Under the pieces are notes generated by a model. That model did no database searches. It saw nothing but the letters and a program-made list of their open reading frames with translations, and had not been told where the DNA came from. This document shows, one piece after another, positions 1 to 9,051 of a DNA stretch of 64,000 nucleotides. The number at the start of each line of letters is the position of its first letter. Positions within the stretch are counted from its first letter, which is position 1. The DNA lies in contig NZ_QJVB01000001.1 in the NCBI RefSeq assembly GCF_003397705.1, forward strand, positions 310,001-374,000, given 5' to 3'. The DNA comes from Gardnerella swidsinskii. GTDB taxonomy: Bacteria > Actinomycetota > Actinomycetes > Actinomycetales > Bifidobacteriaceae. Both the position numbers and the translations under genes were made by a program.

Positions 1-631
1 CAAGCTTATGTATTAAAGATGAGCCAATTCCTGGTATTGCGCGCAATGGCATTATTGACACAAAATCTTCATTACATTTTTGCGGAATAAGAAGCATTCC
101 GTTAGGTTTTGCGTTAGTTGAAGCCATCTTTGCAATAAGTTTATTGCTGGCAATGCCAACCGAGCATGTAATATGATACTTTTCAAATACTTCTTTTCGT
201 ACCCAAGTTCCAATATTTACAGGCGATTTCCACTGTAATAAAGCCGATTTAACATTCATATAGCATTCGTCAACAGAAACTTTTTCAACTTGATTAGTAA
301 TATGCAAAAAAATATTTTCAAAAATACTTTTGGAAACGCTTGAATAGTAAGGAATGTCAACTGGCAAGAAAACTCCTTGTGGACAAAGATTTCTAGCTTT
401 AACAACGGGCATAGCGGAATTAACGCCGTAAGCGCGCGCTTCGTAGCTTGCTGCAGAAACAACAGCGCGATTGCCTGTGCCGATAATAAGCGGCTTTCCT
501 TTAAGCTCCGGGTGTCTTGCAACTTCTAAAGAAGCATAAAATGCATCCATGTCGACATGAAGTATGTTACAACCTGAGGTGTCGTGCCCCCAATCACGTT
601 TCGCTGCTTGTACTCTCGGTGCTGTACTCAT
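1..631 (-). CDS. dinB: DNA polymerase IV, N-terminal part (cut by window edge)
   Basis: Y-family translesion polymerase. The minus frame from ATG at 631 stays open to base 1 (210 codons), so the C-terminal part (thumb end and little finger) lies outside the window. The N-terminus has the palm motif HVDMDAFYASLE with the first catalytic Asp, then YEARAYGVNSAMP, then VSVDECYMNV carrying the second acidic pair, where most relatives read DEAYLD. GIASNKLIAKMAS and the start of a helix-hairpin-helix (IPGIG) follow. This order matches DinB. It would bypass damaged template bases. The truncation is only the window border, not decay. No operator was recognised between it and the divergent exporter gene. 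Confidence 0.93.
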   Translation of the reverse strand, partial: MSTAPRVQAAKRDWGHDTSGCNILHVDMDAFYASLEVARHPELKGKPLIIGTGNRAVVSAASYEARAYGVNSAMPVVKARNLCPQGVFLPVDIPYYSSVSKSIFENIFLHITNQVEKVSVDECYMNVKSALLQWKSPVNIGTWVRKEVFEKYHITCSVGIASNKLIAKMASTNAKPNGMLLIPQKCNEDFVSIMPLRAIPGIGSSLIHKL

Positions 632-740
632 AAGTTTATAATAGAACAAACGTTCGATTTTATGGAAAAAATTTGTGGATTAAACTAATGTTTTTGTAAA
701 AAAGCGTATGTCGAATCAATATTCATGTAGGGTTGTTGCT

Positions 741-1673
741 ATGAAGCAATTTGTCGTCAATCTTTTACATCGCATGCCTGTGCTGCTTATTATCGTCATT
801 GAGGCTTCAATGGTGTATACAGCAACTTCTGTTGCAAAAGTAGCTTTTAGCCAATTGGATCCTCTGTATGCAGTGTGGTATCGCGTAGGATTTATGACAT
901 TGTTGCTTTTGGCTTGGAGAAGACCATTTTCTCGCAGCAAACGTAGTCTTTTGCCAAAAACGCTACGAGAATGGGGGATTGTTGCAGCTGTTGGCGTGTC
1001 GTTAGTTGCTATGAACACTATGTTCTATGTTGCTATTAGTTGCATGGCTGTTGGTGTTGCGGTAACTATAGAATTCATAGGTCCCTTGCTTGTAGCTGTT
1101 ATTACAGGTCATGAATGGCGAGAGCGTGTGGGAATTGTGATTGCTGTTTGTGGCATTATGCTGTTAGCTAGCGCTTCTATACATAGTTCAGTAAGCCCGC
1201 ATTTTCTAATTGGGTTATTCGCCATTCTTGTTGGCGGTTCAATGTGGGGCCTATATATTGTTTCAGGTCGCATGTTGGCAAAAAGTTCGCACGCTATTGA
1301 TCGTGTAAGTGTTGCAGCTCTTATTGGTTGGCTGTTGCAATCTGTTGTTCTTGCTGTTCCTGCAGTGCAGCATGTTATTTCGCCTAAACCAGAAGCTACT
1401 TGGGCTGCTCGCCCTGGTGGTTCTTTTGCTTTACTTGCGTTAATGTTGGTTATTGCAATATGTGCTTCTTTCTTCCCAACTTTGCTTGATCAGGTTTTAT
1501 TGAAACGTGTTACTTCTGCAAAATACTCTGTTATGCAAGCGTTGTATCCTGCAATCGCGGTTATTATTGGAATGGGATTTGGTGAAATTCCAACATTGAC
1601 TGATATTGCAGGAATAATTCTTGTTATGTTTGCTGTAGTTGTAACGTTTTCTGGAGATCACAATCCTGTGTAG
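741..1673 (+). CDS. EamA/DMT-family transporter, RhtA-like exporter
   Basis: Integral membrane protein of about 310 residues with around ten hydrophobic segments and the two-fold EamA repeat of the drug/metabolite transporter superfamily. Motifs such as EFIGPLLVA and GSMWGLYIVSGR resemble the RhtA branch (threonine/homoserine efflux), but the substrate cannot be read from the sequence. The frame opens at ATG 708. I prefer ATG 741 because GTAGGG stands about 8 nt upstream of it, and the 11 extra residues before it are polar and lack a ribosome-binding site. It stands alone, divergent from dinB, with tRNA-Ser downstream. Confidence 0.85.
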   Translation: MKQFVVNLLHRMPVLLIIVIEASMVYTATSVAKVAFSQLDPLYAVWYRVGFMTLLLLAWRRPFSRSKRSLLPKTLREWGIVAAVGVSLVAMNTMFYVAISCMAVGVAVTIEFIGPLLVAVITGHEWRERVGIVIAVCGIMLLASASIHSSVSPHFLIGLFAILVGGSMWGLYIVSGRMLAKSSHAIDRVSVAALIGWLLQSVVLAVPAVQHVISPKPEATWAARPGGSFALLALMLVIAICASFFPTLLDQVLLKRVTSAKYSVMQALYPAIAVIIGMGFGEIPTLTDIAGIILVMFAVVVTFSGDHNPV

Positions 1674-1721
1674 CACTGGATATTGTTATATTAAATGTTA
1701 TCTTAAAGTGTGTCGCCAAGC

Positions 1722-1751
1722 TTGTTTACAGTCCTTAAGAGGTGCTATAGT
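1722..1751 (+). promoter_or_regulatory. Probable promoter of tRNA-Ser(GCU)
   Basis: TTGTTT (1722-1727) and TATAGT (1746-1751) are separated by 18 nt and end 34 nt before the tRNA. An overlapping TTTACA gives a shorter spacer. This is a sigma-70-like match read by eye. Confidence 0.5.
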
Positions 1752-1785
1752 GTCAATCTGTTGCTGTTATGTACAGTAAACAAGT

Positions 1786-1872
1786 GGAGTCATGCCTGAG
1801 TGGCCGATAGGGGCACCCTGCTAAGGTGTTAGTCGTGTAAGCGGCTCGAGAGTTCGAATCTCTCTGACTCCG
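1786..1872 (+). tRNA. tRNA-Ser(GCU)
   Basis: The acceptor stem GGAGTCA/TGACTCC closes an 87-nt class II tRNA with discriminator G at 1872. The anticodon loop CTGCTAA places GCT at 1820-1822. A long variable arm and the T-arm with GTTCGAATC follow. The 3' CCA is not encoded. It decodes AGC/AGU. Confidence 0.96.
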
Positions 1873-1878
1873 CGGATT

Positions 1879-1918
1879 ACTCCGGATTGCTTTTTGCAGT
1901 CCGGAGTTTTTGTTTTTT
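1879..1918 (+). terminator. Rho-independent terminator after tRNA-Ser
   Basis: ACTCCGGA (1879-1886) pairs with TCCGGAGT (1900-1907). A run of T with one G follows. Confidence 0.9.
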
Positions 1919-2179
1919 TAAAAATCTCCACATGAAAAAATTGGGTAAGCGGCGGGTAAACGGCAAAAATTTAGGCAAGAGATTTAAGCAAAATTGTGGA
2001 TTTGTGCATAACTTTTATCCAAATACTACCTTTTAACCACAATACTAAAAAAATATTTACGCAAATCTTTTCTAAAGTCATAGTTGATGTCATGAGCGCT
2101 TACTCTAGTGTTCAATGCAAATAGAAAATTATTCTCATAATTCGCTATTGCATTAAGGGTTGGGTTAAAGGAGATTTTT

Positions 2180-5029
2180 ATGGAAACATATTTGGGGAAG
2201 CATACTAATTTTAGTTGTGCGAATAAATTGCGAAACCTCATGAAACAAAAAAATATTCGCAAAATGTTGGCATTGTTTACTTCCGCAGTACTAGTTCCTT
2301 CGGTGCTTTGTTCGCAAATTGCTATGGGATCTGTCGATAAATTAACGGGTTATTATTACAAAAAGTCGAATACTGTTGAATGGCTAAGCGAAAAGATTGC
2401 AAGGCTAAGGCTCGGTCCTGTTACGGATAAGTGGGAGGGTAGAAAGAATTCTATTTTTTGCATGGAATCTTCCGTGTTTATAGATTACAAAGGCAATATT
2501 AAGCAGATGAATGGTGAAGATTATCGTATTGCTGCAAATATTATTAAAACGCACAACAACAATGACGATGATTTAACTCAGGCTGCTTTGGCGTTTATGA
2601 TTCATAATCATTTTGATATTAATCAAGATAGATGGAAGGAGGCTGTTGAAAACGGATTTGTAGACGTTGAAACAGAAACTTTAAGGAATAAGGCAGATAA
2701 GTTGTGGCAGCAGGGTGTTAAAGAAACTCCGGTTAAGGCTGTGCTAAAAAATGATTACACTAAGGGCAAGCGCATTGGCGTAATGCATATTAGTCTGCAA
2801 AATTCTAATGGAGATTCTTTAGGAGGAGTACCTATTAAAGTAAAATCCTCAAATAATCTTATTAAATTTGCTAACGGATCTGAGTCTTTTGAAGGAAAAT
2901 CTAAAAAAGAAGGTTTAGATATTACTTGGAACGCACTTGATGCTGGAAACGCTCGAATTGAAGTTTCTTTTAACGCTCCAAAAGCTGAACGTTTATTCTC
3001 TCCAGATGGTCAAGATGTGATTAGATCTTTTGAAAATACATGGTATCCGCAAGATTTTTCTTTTGGTGTAGAAAAAACTTTCCAGCCGTTACTTAAGTCG
3101 AAAATATCAAAGCATGAGCTGCGTGCAGGAGAGCAGGTAGATAGTACTGTAACTAGCAGTGTTGCAGGAAATGATTCTTGGCCAGAAAATGTTCGTCTTC
3201 GCGCGCAAGGCTACTATTTTGTAGGTTCAGCTGAAGATATTTTGCATATTCAACAGCGAAATAGTGGTGAATCTGCTAAAGAGTACTTGAATCGCATGCG
3301 TTCTATGCCTAATTTGCGCCAAGTTGCTGCGGCTAAAGCTAATTTCTCTAATTCTGGCGAAACTATAACTGCAGTAGCAAAACGCGCTAATGGCGATATT
3401 ACAGCATCTGATCTTGATAAAGCAGAAGCTTATAAAGTAAATGATTTAGAAGCAGGTTTGTTTGGCACATGGGTTTGGATTATTTCTCGCGATTCTCAGA
3501 ATAAATCTGACCGAGAGTTTCTGAAAGATGATGTTGTGCAGCTATTTGGTTCTACAGACACTACGGCTGTTCATCAAGCAACCGTGAGCTCAGATATTGT
3601 TGCTAAGCAGCAAACTGTTGGGCTTAATACGGAAATTGTTAATGAGATTACTGTAAGAGGTCTTCCTGAAACTTACGGATCTTTTAAGGGAAATAACAGT
3701 TACGGCTTTAATGAAGATAAAAAAGCGCATATTCGCGTTTGGTGGGCTGGTGCAGGTAGCGAAAATCCTACTAAAAAAGACAACGAAAATTATATGCCGG
3801 GATCTAAAGGCGAGCCGTCTTATCAAGAGCCAAAAGAAGATAGTCATCATCGTTTGATTGCAAAGTGGGATGTTCCTGCAGTTAATGGCGTGTACAAGAT
3901 TGGCAACGGAAATATTACGCTTAGACCTATTGCTGGAACTGATAGGTCTACTACTGAGCCGAAAGTTTTGGAAAATAACGTGCATATTCGCGCTAATAAA
4001 AATAGTGAGTCAGGATGGTATGTGTTTGTTTATGATTTTCCTGGTTCTTCACGCGCTTTAGCTCATAAATCCGCGTATGACGGATTGTGGAGTCGTGCCT
4101 TAGTTGAACCGGATGTTTTAACTACCCCTGTATCTGTTACAACTAGAGTAAGCGATGAAAAAGTTAAGGCTGGTGAAAAGTTCCACGATAATGCTCGTAT
4201 TACTGGCACGTTGCCAAAAGGAAGTTACGTAGTGTTTAGTGCATACGAGTATGAAGATGGTAAGGGGAATAAGAGTGATTCTAATGGAGCTAAATGTAGC
4301 GATGCTAAGAATGGTGACGCTAAGAATGGCGATGCTAAGAATGGCAGTGATTCTGAAACTAAGGAGATTAAGAAAGCTAAGAAAGCTAAGGAAACTAAAG
4401 AGACTAAGGAAACTGTAATATCTGCTGAAATTGAGAAAAAAATGCCTCAATCTCGCGTAAATATTACAAATAAACAAGCTGAAGAAAGTAAAAAGTCTTC
4501 TATTTCTGTAAGTTCTGCAGATATTACATTAGATCATGAAGGAACTGTTTATTGGAAAGCTGAAGTTTACGATGCTCAGGGTAATCCTTTAGCAACTCAC
4601 GCATTGGGTGTAGAAGGAGAGACTGTGCAAGTTTCCGGCGGCGAGGATCGTTCTAAGAATGATGAAAATGAGGAGAATAATAAAGAAAACAAAGAAAATG
4701 TAGAAGAAAATCATAGTAAAACTGGCAGTGATGATTCAACTGATTCGAAAAATGATGTGAATGATAATGCTTCCAATCAACACGACAGCACAAATAGCAA
4801 CGAAAATGCTAATAAGAATTATGTTAATCGAAGTAATACAATTCCAACATCGCTTGCTGTTACTGGTGCTTCTTCAATAACTGTGATACTTCTGGCTGTT
4901 ATTACGTTAACCTTTGCTTCAGGTTTATCGTTAGGTCGTTTTTCATCTATAGTTCCTAAGCATGGGAGAATGTCTGGTGGAGCGCGACATGGCGGGATTC
5001 CTCCAATGAGGCGTCGGTTAGTGAAATAG
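2180..5029 (+). CDS. Wall-anchored surface protein with thioester-type (TQxA) head and LAxTG signal
   Basis: A 949-residue candidate adhesin. AAAGGAGA lies 5 nt before ATG 2180. The export signal has an unusually long n-region (a second Met at residue 21 would shorten it) and a hydrophobic core at about residues 29-50. The head has Cys94 in IFCMES and Gln134 in DLTQAALAFMIHN, the Cys/Gln arrangement of actinobacterial TQxA domains that form an internal thioester able to bond covalently to a host or matrix amine. A long repetitive stalk follows, with KNGDA and KET/KKA repeats near residues 708-745 and a Ser/Asn/Glu/Asp-rich stretch. Sortase motif LAVTG (892-896), a membrane segment and a basic tail end the protein. 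The tail is longer than usual (about 30 residues). The middle domains are not recognised. Thioester formation is an inference. Confidence 0.85.
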   Translation: METYLGKHTNFSCANKLRNLMKQKNIRKMLALFTSAVLVPSVLCSQIAMGSVDKLTGYYYKKSNTVEWLSEKIARLRLGPVTDKWEGRKNSIFCMESSVFIDYKGNIKQMNGEDYRIAANIIKTHNNNDDDLTQAALAFMIHNHFDINQDRWKEAVENGFVDVETETLRNKADKLWQQGVKETPVKAVLKNDYTKGKRIGVMHISLQNSNGDSLGGVPIKVKSSNNLIKFANGSESFEGKSKKEGLDITWNALDAGNARIEVSFNAPKAERLFSPDGQDVIRSFENTWYPQDFSFGVEKTFQPLLKSKISKHELRAGEQVDSTVTSSVAGNDSWPENVRLRAQGYYFVGSAEDILHIQQRNSGESAKEYLNRMRSMPNLRQVAAAKANFSNSGETITAVAKRANGDITASDLDKAEAYKVNDLEAGLFGTWVWIISRDSQNKSDREFLKDDVVQLFGSTDTTAVHQATVSSDIVAKQQTVGLNTEIVNEITVRGLPETYGSFKGNNSYGFNEDKKAHIRVWWAGAGSENPTKKDNENYMPGSKGEPSYQEPKEDSHHRLIAKWDVPAVNGVYKIGNGNITLRPIAGTDRSTTEPKVLENNVHIRANKNSESGWYVFVYDFPGSSRALAHKSAYDGLWSRALVEPDVLTTPVSVTTRVSDEKVKAGEKFHDNARITGTLPKGSYVVFSAYEYEDGKGNKSDSNGAKCSDAKNGDAKNGDAKNGSDSETKEIKKAKKAKETKETKETVISAEIEKKMPQSRVNITNKQAEESKKSSISVSSADITLDHEGTVYWKAEVYDAQGNPLATHALGVEGETVQVSGGEDRSKNDENEENNKENKENVEENHSKTGSDDSTDSKNDVNDNASNQHDSTNSNENANKNYVNRSNTIPTSLAVTGASSITVILLAVITLTFASGLSLGRFSSIVPKHGRMSGGARHGGIPPMRRRLVK
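4301..4345 (+). repeat. Three 15-bp in-frame repeats (DAKNG)
   Basis: Units at 4301, 4316 and 4331, each GATGCTAAGAATGGT or a one- to two-base variant, encode DAKNG three times in the stalk of the surface protein. Being in frame, they can change copy number without breaking the gene. Confidence 0.85.
4361..4414 (+). repeat. Six 9-bp in-frame repeats (KKA/KET)
   Basis: Six consecutive 9-bp units (AAGAAAGCT, AAGGAAACT and close variants) encode KEI, KKA, KKA, KET, KET, KET, directly after the 15-bp repeats. Confidence 0.8.
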
Positions 5030-5054
5030 CGCATTTTTAATGTAGAATATTTGG

Positions 5055-5103
5055 CGCGTTAGTCTATTGAGATTTTTTTGAAGTAGATTAACGCGTCATT
5101 TTG
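5055..5103 (+). terminator. Terminator-like stem-loop after the surface protein gene
   Basis: CGCGTTAGTCTA (5055-5066) pairs with TAGATTAACGCG (5084-5095), 12 bp with one G-U pair. A weak T stretch (TCATTTT) follows. Confidence 0.65.
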
Positions 5104-5212
5104 CAATAAATAATACGATGATGCATAATATAGATACAACGATTTATTGTATTAATTTATATATGATGTTATAACCTTTATGTGGTTGTGTAATTGATAA
5201 ATCGGAGTAACG

Positions 5213-5506
5213 ATGAAAAATTATGATATTGATAAAGAAAAACTGATAGTACGCATGCATCGAGTACAAGGTCAGCTTGCAGCAGTCAATACTATGATTG
5301 AAAACGATGCGAAGTGTCAAGATGTTCTTATGCAGCTTTCCGCTGCAACTGCTGCTTTACATTCTTTAGCAGTGATAGTGGCAAGGGAACATGTCAATAA
5401 AGAAATACATGAATCTGTAAAAATTGGTACCGAAGAAGGTGCCGATGCAGCAATGGAAGATATTTCTGGTATCATTGACAGGTTATTGCGTTACGAAAAA
5501 GCGTAG
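5213..5506 (+). CDS. CsoR/FrmR-family DNA-binding sensor
   Basis: A 97-residue all-helical repressor of the DUF156 (CsoR/RcnR/FrmR) family, with a good RBS (CGGAG) before ATG. The signature RMHRVQGQLAAVNTMIE is followed by Cys35 (AKCQDVL) and His60 (REHVNKE). The third copper ligand of CsoR, a Cys at about position 64, is replaced by Glu. Cys35 with His60 and no third Cys is the FrmR-type pattern (aldehyde or other metal sensing), so Cu(I) binding of the CsoR kind is unlikely. No metal exporter or aldehyde dehydrogenase is adjacent. The next gene is yigZ-like, 16 nt downstream, so the target gene is unknown. Confidence 0.85.
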   Translation: MKNYDIDKEKLIVRMHRVQGQLAAVNTMIENDAKCQDVLMQLSAATAALHSLAVIVAREHVNKEIHESVKIGTEEGADAAMEDISGIIDRLLRYEKA

Positions 5507-5522
5507 TATTGGGTAGTATCTA

Positions 5523-6191
5523 GTGACTAATTCGCATAATATTCTGCACACTGTTCGTCAATTGCAATCACAGCCTTTCGAGGCTTCTTTCGTAGAGAAA
5601 AAATCAGAGTTTATTGGATGCATTTGTCATATTGATAATCTTGACGATGCTGCGGAATTTATGCAATCAGTGCGTTTTAAGAATCCTAAAGCTCGTCATG
5701 TTGCTTATGCTGCAATTTGTGGCTCGTCGAAAGCTCAATTGTGTGAGCGCATGAGTGATGATGGTGAGCCAACTGGAACAGCAGGAAAACCAATATTAGA
5801 TGTACTTAGATCGTCAAATTTAACAGATTGTGTAGTAACAGTAACACGATATTTTGGCGGTATTTTGCTTGGAGCTGGTGGCCTAACCAGAGCTTATGCG
5901 CGTGCAGCAAGTATGGCAGTAGAATCTGCGCAAATAGTTGATATTATTACGTGCACTCGTTTTACTTGCAAGTTGCAATATCAACAATTGCGAATGTTGC
6001 AGCATATTGTAAGCCAAATGGAAGGCATAATTGACAACGAAATTTATGGTGCTGAAATTTCTCTTAATATTGCTATTCCAACTTTAAAATCACAAGAATT
6101 TCTTGATATGGTTCAGAATGCTTTTTCTGGAAGTGTTGTGCCGGAAGCAGATGGTACTCTAAGTAATAAGCTGATAGATACTAAGCGTTAA
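5523..6191 (+). CDS. YigZ/IMPACT-family protein
   Basis: A 222-residue protein with the UPF0029 (YigZ/IMPACT) N-terminal domain. Diagnostic motifs are KKSEFIGCI, DDGEPTGTAGKPIL and VTRYFGGILLGAGGLTRAYARA, followed by the smaller ferredoxin-like C-terminal domain. The family may regulate translation or bind nucleic acid, and its bacterial biochemical role is not settled. The start is GTG 5523 with only a weak purine stretch upstream, 16 nt after the FrmR-like gene, which suggests co-transcription. The next gene follows 10 nt after its stop. Confidence 0.9.
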   Translation: MTNSHNILHTVRQLQSQPFEASFVEKKSEFIGCICHIDNLDDAAEFMQSVRFKNPKARHVAYAAICGSSKAQLCERMSDDGEPTGTAGKPILDVLRSSNLTDCVVTVTRYFGGILLGAGGLTRAYARAASMAVESAQIVDIITCTRFTCKLQYQQLRMLQHIVSQMEGIIDNEIYGAEISLNIAIPTLKSQEFLDMVQNAFSGSVVPEADGTLSNKLIDTKR

Positions 6192-6201
6192 AGGTGATTT
6201 C

Positions 6202-6828
6202 ATGGAAAAGACTAATGAAAAAACAAACACTATTGACGATTCATCTTATGAACCTTTAACTGCTGTATATGAGCATTTACGACATAGCGAAGATTCAGCT
6301 GAGCTTCATGAATTTGCTAGGAGAGAATTACCGGATCGATCAGACCAAGCGGCATTTTCTAGAGCCACCTCCTTGCTTGAAGCAGTTGCAGGTAATATCA
6401 ATACTCCAGAAGAAGACCGTATTTATTTAGCTACAGAAATGCCTTTCCCAAACATATTAGTGAAACTTTCTGAAGATTCTGCTGATAAAGTACGTTTGGC
6501 TGTTGCTGAAAATAAAAATGCTAAAAATTGGTTAGTTGGAAGACTTACTAAAGATTCATGTAACGCAGTTCGAAATGCTGCATTATGCAATCCAAAAGCT
6601 TCTTGGAAAATGCGTTTAGAGGGTGCGCAATCGGATGGCATAAGTGCTGAAACATTGAAATATCTCGCCTCCCTTGGTGTTAGTGCAGAAGAAAACGCTC
6701 CAATTGTATTAGCTTCCATGGTACGAAGAGCTGTTGCGCTAAATCCTTGTGTTCCACAAAATGTGCTGCAAGAACTATGCAACGATAAATCTGAAGATGT
6801 ATCATCAGCGGCGCGCAGTCGTTGCTAA
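6202..6828 (+). CDS. Leucine-rich-repeat-variant-like helical repeat protein
   Basis: 208 residues, soluble, with no signal peptide. From about residue 85 it shows repeats of the type VRLAVAENKNAKNWLVGRL, then AVRNAALCNPKASWKMRL, then VRRAVALNPCVPQNVLQEL. This is the (V)R.AVA.NP....L..L pattern of LRV/HEAT-like units found in many bifidobacterial hypothetical proteins. The Cys cluster of classic LRV proteins is absent. It sits between yigZ and malQ in an apparent operon, and its stop overlaps the most upstream possible malQ start. The repeats suggest a binding scaffold. The partner is unknown. Confidence 0.7.
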   Translation: MEKTNEKTNTIDDSSYEPLTAVYEHLRHSEDSAELHEFARRELPDRSDQAAFSRATSLLEAVAGNINTPEEDRIYLATEMPFPNILVKLSEDSADKVRLAVAENKNAKNWLVGRLTKDSCNAVRNAALCNPKASWKMRLEGAQSDGISAETLKYLASLGVSAEENAPIVLASMVRRAVALNPCVPQNVLQELCNDKSEDVSSAARSRC

Positions 6829-6845
6829 CGCGAATAATGGAGCGT

Positions 6846-9011
6846 ATGGATAATACAACAGATGAAGAAGTAGCAATGAAGCCATTACACCGTCTTGCTG
6901 AATTAATGGGCGTTGGCGTGAGTTTTATTGGTTCGGATAATCAAAAACACGAGATTCAAGATAACGTATTAGTTTCTGTCTTAGGCGCATTAGGCGTAGA
7001 TGCTTCCACAAATGAGACAATAGAAAGATCTACAAACGACGTTTTAGCGTATCGACACGGTCGTATTGTTGCTCCAACAGTTTTGCACACTGTTGGCAAA
7101 TGTGATGAAGTTACAGTTAATACGGGAATATTAGAATACCCAGTTGCAACATTGACATTGGAAAATGGTGAACAATATAAAGGCGATTTAACTATTGTTC
7201 CTAACGAAAATGATGTTGCATACCCTGTAAATGGAAAATTTGTTGCAACATCTCTTATAAAAATTCCTGAAGATGTGCCAATGGGTTATCACACATTGCG
7301 TGTGATAGTTGGTGAGAGACAAGAAGAAGCAACACTTATTAGTGCTCCAGAAAGCATTGATACGCTGAATTCCTTAGAGTCCAATGGAGAACAGCTTTGG
7401 GGATGGATGGCACAACTTTACTCAATCCGTTCTTCGAAGTCTTGGGGTGTTGGTGATTTTGCTGATTTGGCGACTCTTCTTACTGAAGCTAAGCAAAAAA
7501 CTGGCGCTGACTTTGTGTTAATAAACCCAATGCATGCAGGTGAGCCTATAACTCCGCTTACTCCATCCCCATACCTGCCGGTTGCTCGAGGAATGGTAAA
7601 CGTAACGTATATTAGCCCAGAAAGTATTCCTGAGTACGAAACGTTAAATGATAAAACTCGCAAAGAAATTGAAAAGCTTCATGGACAGGTTGAGCCGCTT
7701 AACAATGACGCGCAAATAATAGACCGTGATTCCATGTGGCGTGTAAAAATGCGTGCATTGTGGCTGATTTTCAAGGCTGGTATGTCTGAAGATCGCGCTC
7801 GCATTTTTAATGAGTTTAAGCATGAGATGGGTGACAGGCTTGAATCTTATGCCACTTGGTGCTTGTGCTACGACAAGTGGGGTGTTCCAAAGGGTGACGA
7901 TTGCTGGGAGAAAACTCTTACTAAGGATTCTGAGCAAGTTCGCGAATTAGCTAATCGTTTCCCAGATACTCTTGAGTTTTATCGTTGGCTTGAGTGGGTT
8001 GCTTTTACGCAATTGCATGATGCTCAAGTTGCTGCACGTAAAGCTGGTATGAAAATCGGCATTATGTCTGATATGGCTGTTGGCGTGCATCCTGCAGGAT
8101 CTGAAGTTTGGTGGAATCCGGAGAGATTTGCTAACGGAGCTACTGTTGGCGCTCCACCTGATTACTTCAATCAGCAAGGTCAAGATTGGTCTCAGCCACC
8201 TTTGCACCCATTTGAGCTTGAGCGGACTGGTTTTAAAACATACCGAGATATGGTTCATGGAATGTTTGCTTCAGCAGGTGCTGTTCGCATTGACCATATT
8301 CTTGGACTTTTCCGCTTATGGTGGATTCCAGAAGGTTCAGCTCCAAGTGGCGGTGCTTATGTTTACTACGATGCTGATATTATGCTTGGCATTTTGGCAA
8401 TTGAAGCCGCTCGTGCTCACGGTGTAGTTGTTGGCGAAGATTTGGGTGTTTTGCCCGCAAATGCTTTGGAAGTGTTGCGCAAGAAGGCTGTGCTTGGTTG
8501 CACGGTTGAATGGTTCGAAGAGCGTGACGGCGAATTCCGTACTCCAGACAAGTGGCGCGAAATGACGCTTGCATCTGTAAATACGCATGATTTGCCTCCT
8601 GCTGCCGGCTATTTGCGCTATGAGCAAGTTAATATTCGTGAGCGCTTGCACTTGCTTACTGGTTCTGTTGAAGAATTCCGCGCTGGAGCTGAGGCAGAGC
8701 ATCGCGCTATGATGCGAATGTTGGTCAAAGGTGGTTATTTGGATGCTCAGTTGCTTGAGGATGAGGATGCTCATACTCAGGAGATTGTTGAAGCATTGTA
8801 CCGCGCTTTGAAGGCTGCTCCTTCCAGATTGTTGGCTGCTTCTTTGGTCGATGCAGTTGGAGAGTGTCGTGTGCAAAATCAGCCTGGAACGAATGACGAG
8901 TATCCGAATTGGCGTATTCCATTAGCTGATGGTGAAGGCAATCCTGTGTCCTTGGATAATATGTTTGATTTGCCTCGAGTGCAGTCGCTTTCTGCGATTA
9001 TGAATGCATAA
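6846..9011 (+). CDS. malQ: 4-alpha-glucanotransferase (amylomaltase)
   Basis: GH77 enzyme moving alpha-1,4-glucan segments between maltodextrins, used in glycogen and maltose breakdown. Counting from ATG 6846, the nucleophile Asp483 is in VRIDHILGL, acid/base Glu531 in VVGEDLGV and transition-state Asp582 in NTHDLPP. The IMSDMAVGVHP and GAPPDYFNQQGQDW loops are intact. The roughly 720-residue length includes the N-terminal domain usual in actinobacterial MalQ. The frame opens at TTG 6822. ATG 6837, 6846 and 6876 are alternatives, and none has a clear Shine-Dalgarno sequence (GGAG lies only 3 nt before 6846), so the start is uncertain. Confidence 0.95.
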   Translation: MDNTTDEEVAMKPLHRLAELMGVGVSFIGSDNQKHEIQDNVLVSVLGALGVDASTNETIERSTNDVLAYRHGRIVAPTVLHTVGKCDEVTVNTGILEYPVATLTLENGEQYKGDLTIVPNENDVAYPVNGKFVATSLIKIPEDVPMGYHTLRVIVGERQEEATLISAPESIDTLNSLESNGEQLWGWMAQLYSIRSSKSWGVGDFADLATLLTEAKQKTGADFVLINPMHAGEPITPLTPSPYLPVARGMVNVTYISPESIPEYETLNDKTRKEIEKLHGQVEPLNNDAQIIDRDSMWRVKMRALWLIFKAGMSEDRARIFNEFKHEMGDRLESYATWCLCYDKWGVPKGDDCWEKTLTKDSEQVRELANRFPDTLEFYRWLEWVAFTQLHDAQVAARKAGMKIGIMSDMAVGVHPAGSEVWWNPERFANGATVGAPPDYFNQQGQDWSQPPLHPFELERTGFKTYRDMVHGMFASAGAVRIDHILGLFRLWWIPEGSAPSGGAYVYYDADIMLGILAIEAARAHGVVVGEDLGVLPANALEVLRKKAVLGCTVEWFEERDGEFRTPDKWREMTLASVNTHDLPPAAGYLRYEQVNIRERLHLLTGSVEEFRAGAEAEHRAMMRMLVKGGYLDAQLLEDEDAHTQEIVEALYRALKAAPSRLLAASLVDAVGECRVQNQPGTNDEYPNWRIPLADGEGNPVSLDNMFDLPRVQSLSAIMNA

Positions 9012-9051
9012 CATTTTGTGATTTATTTTGTTTGACAATTTGTTTAGCAAT

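Noticed and set aside
256-522. 88-codon minus frame in the first 600 bases
   Set aside because: The frame one shift away is the clear DinB reading frame running to the window edge.
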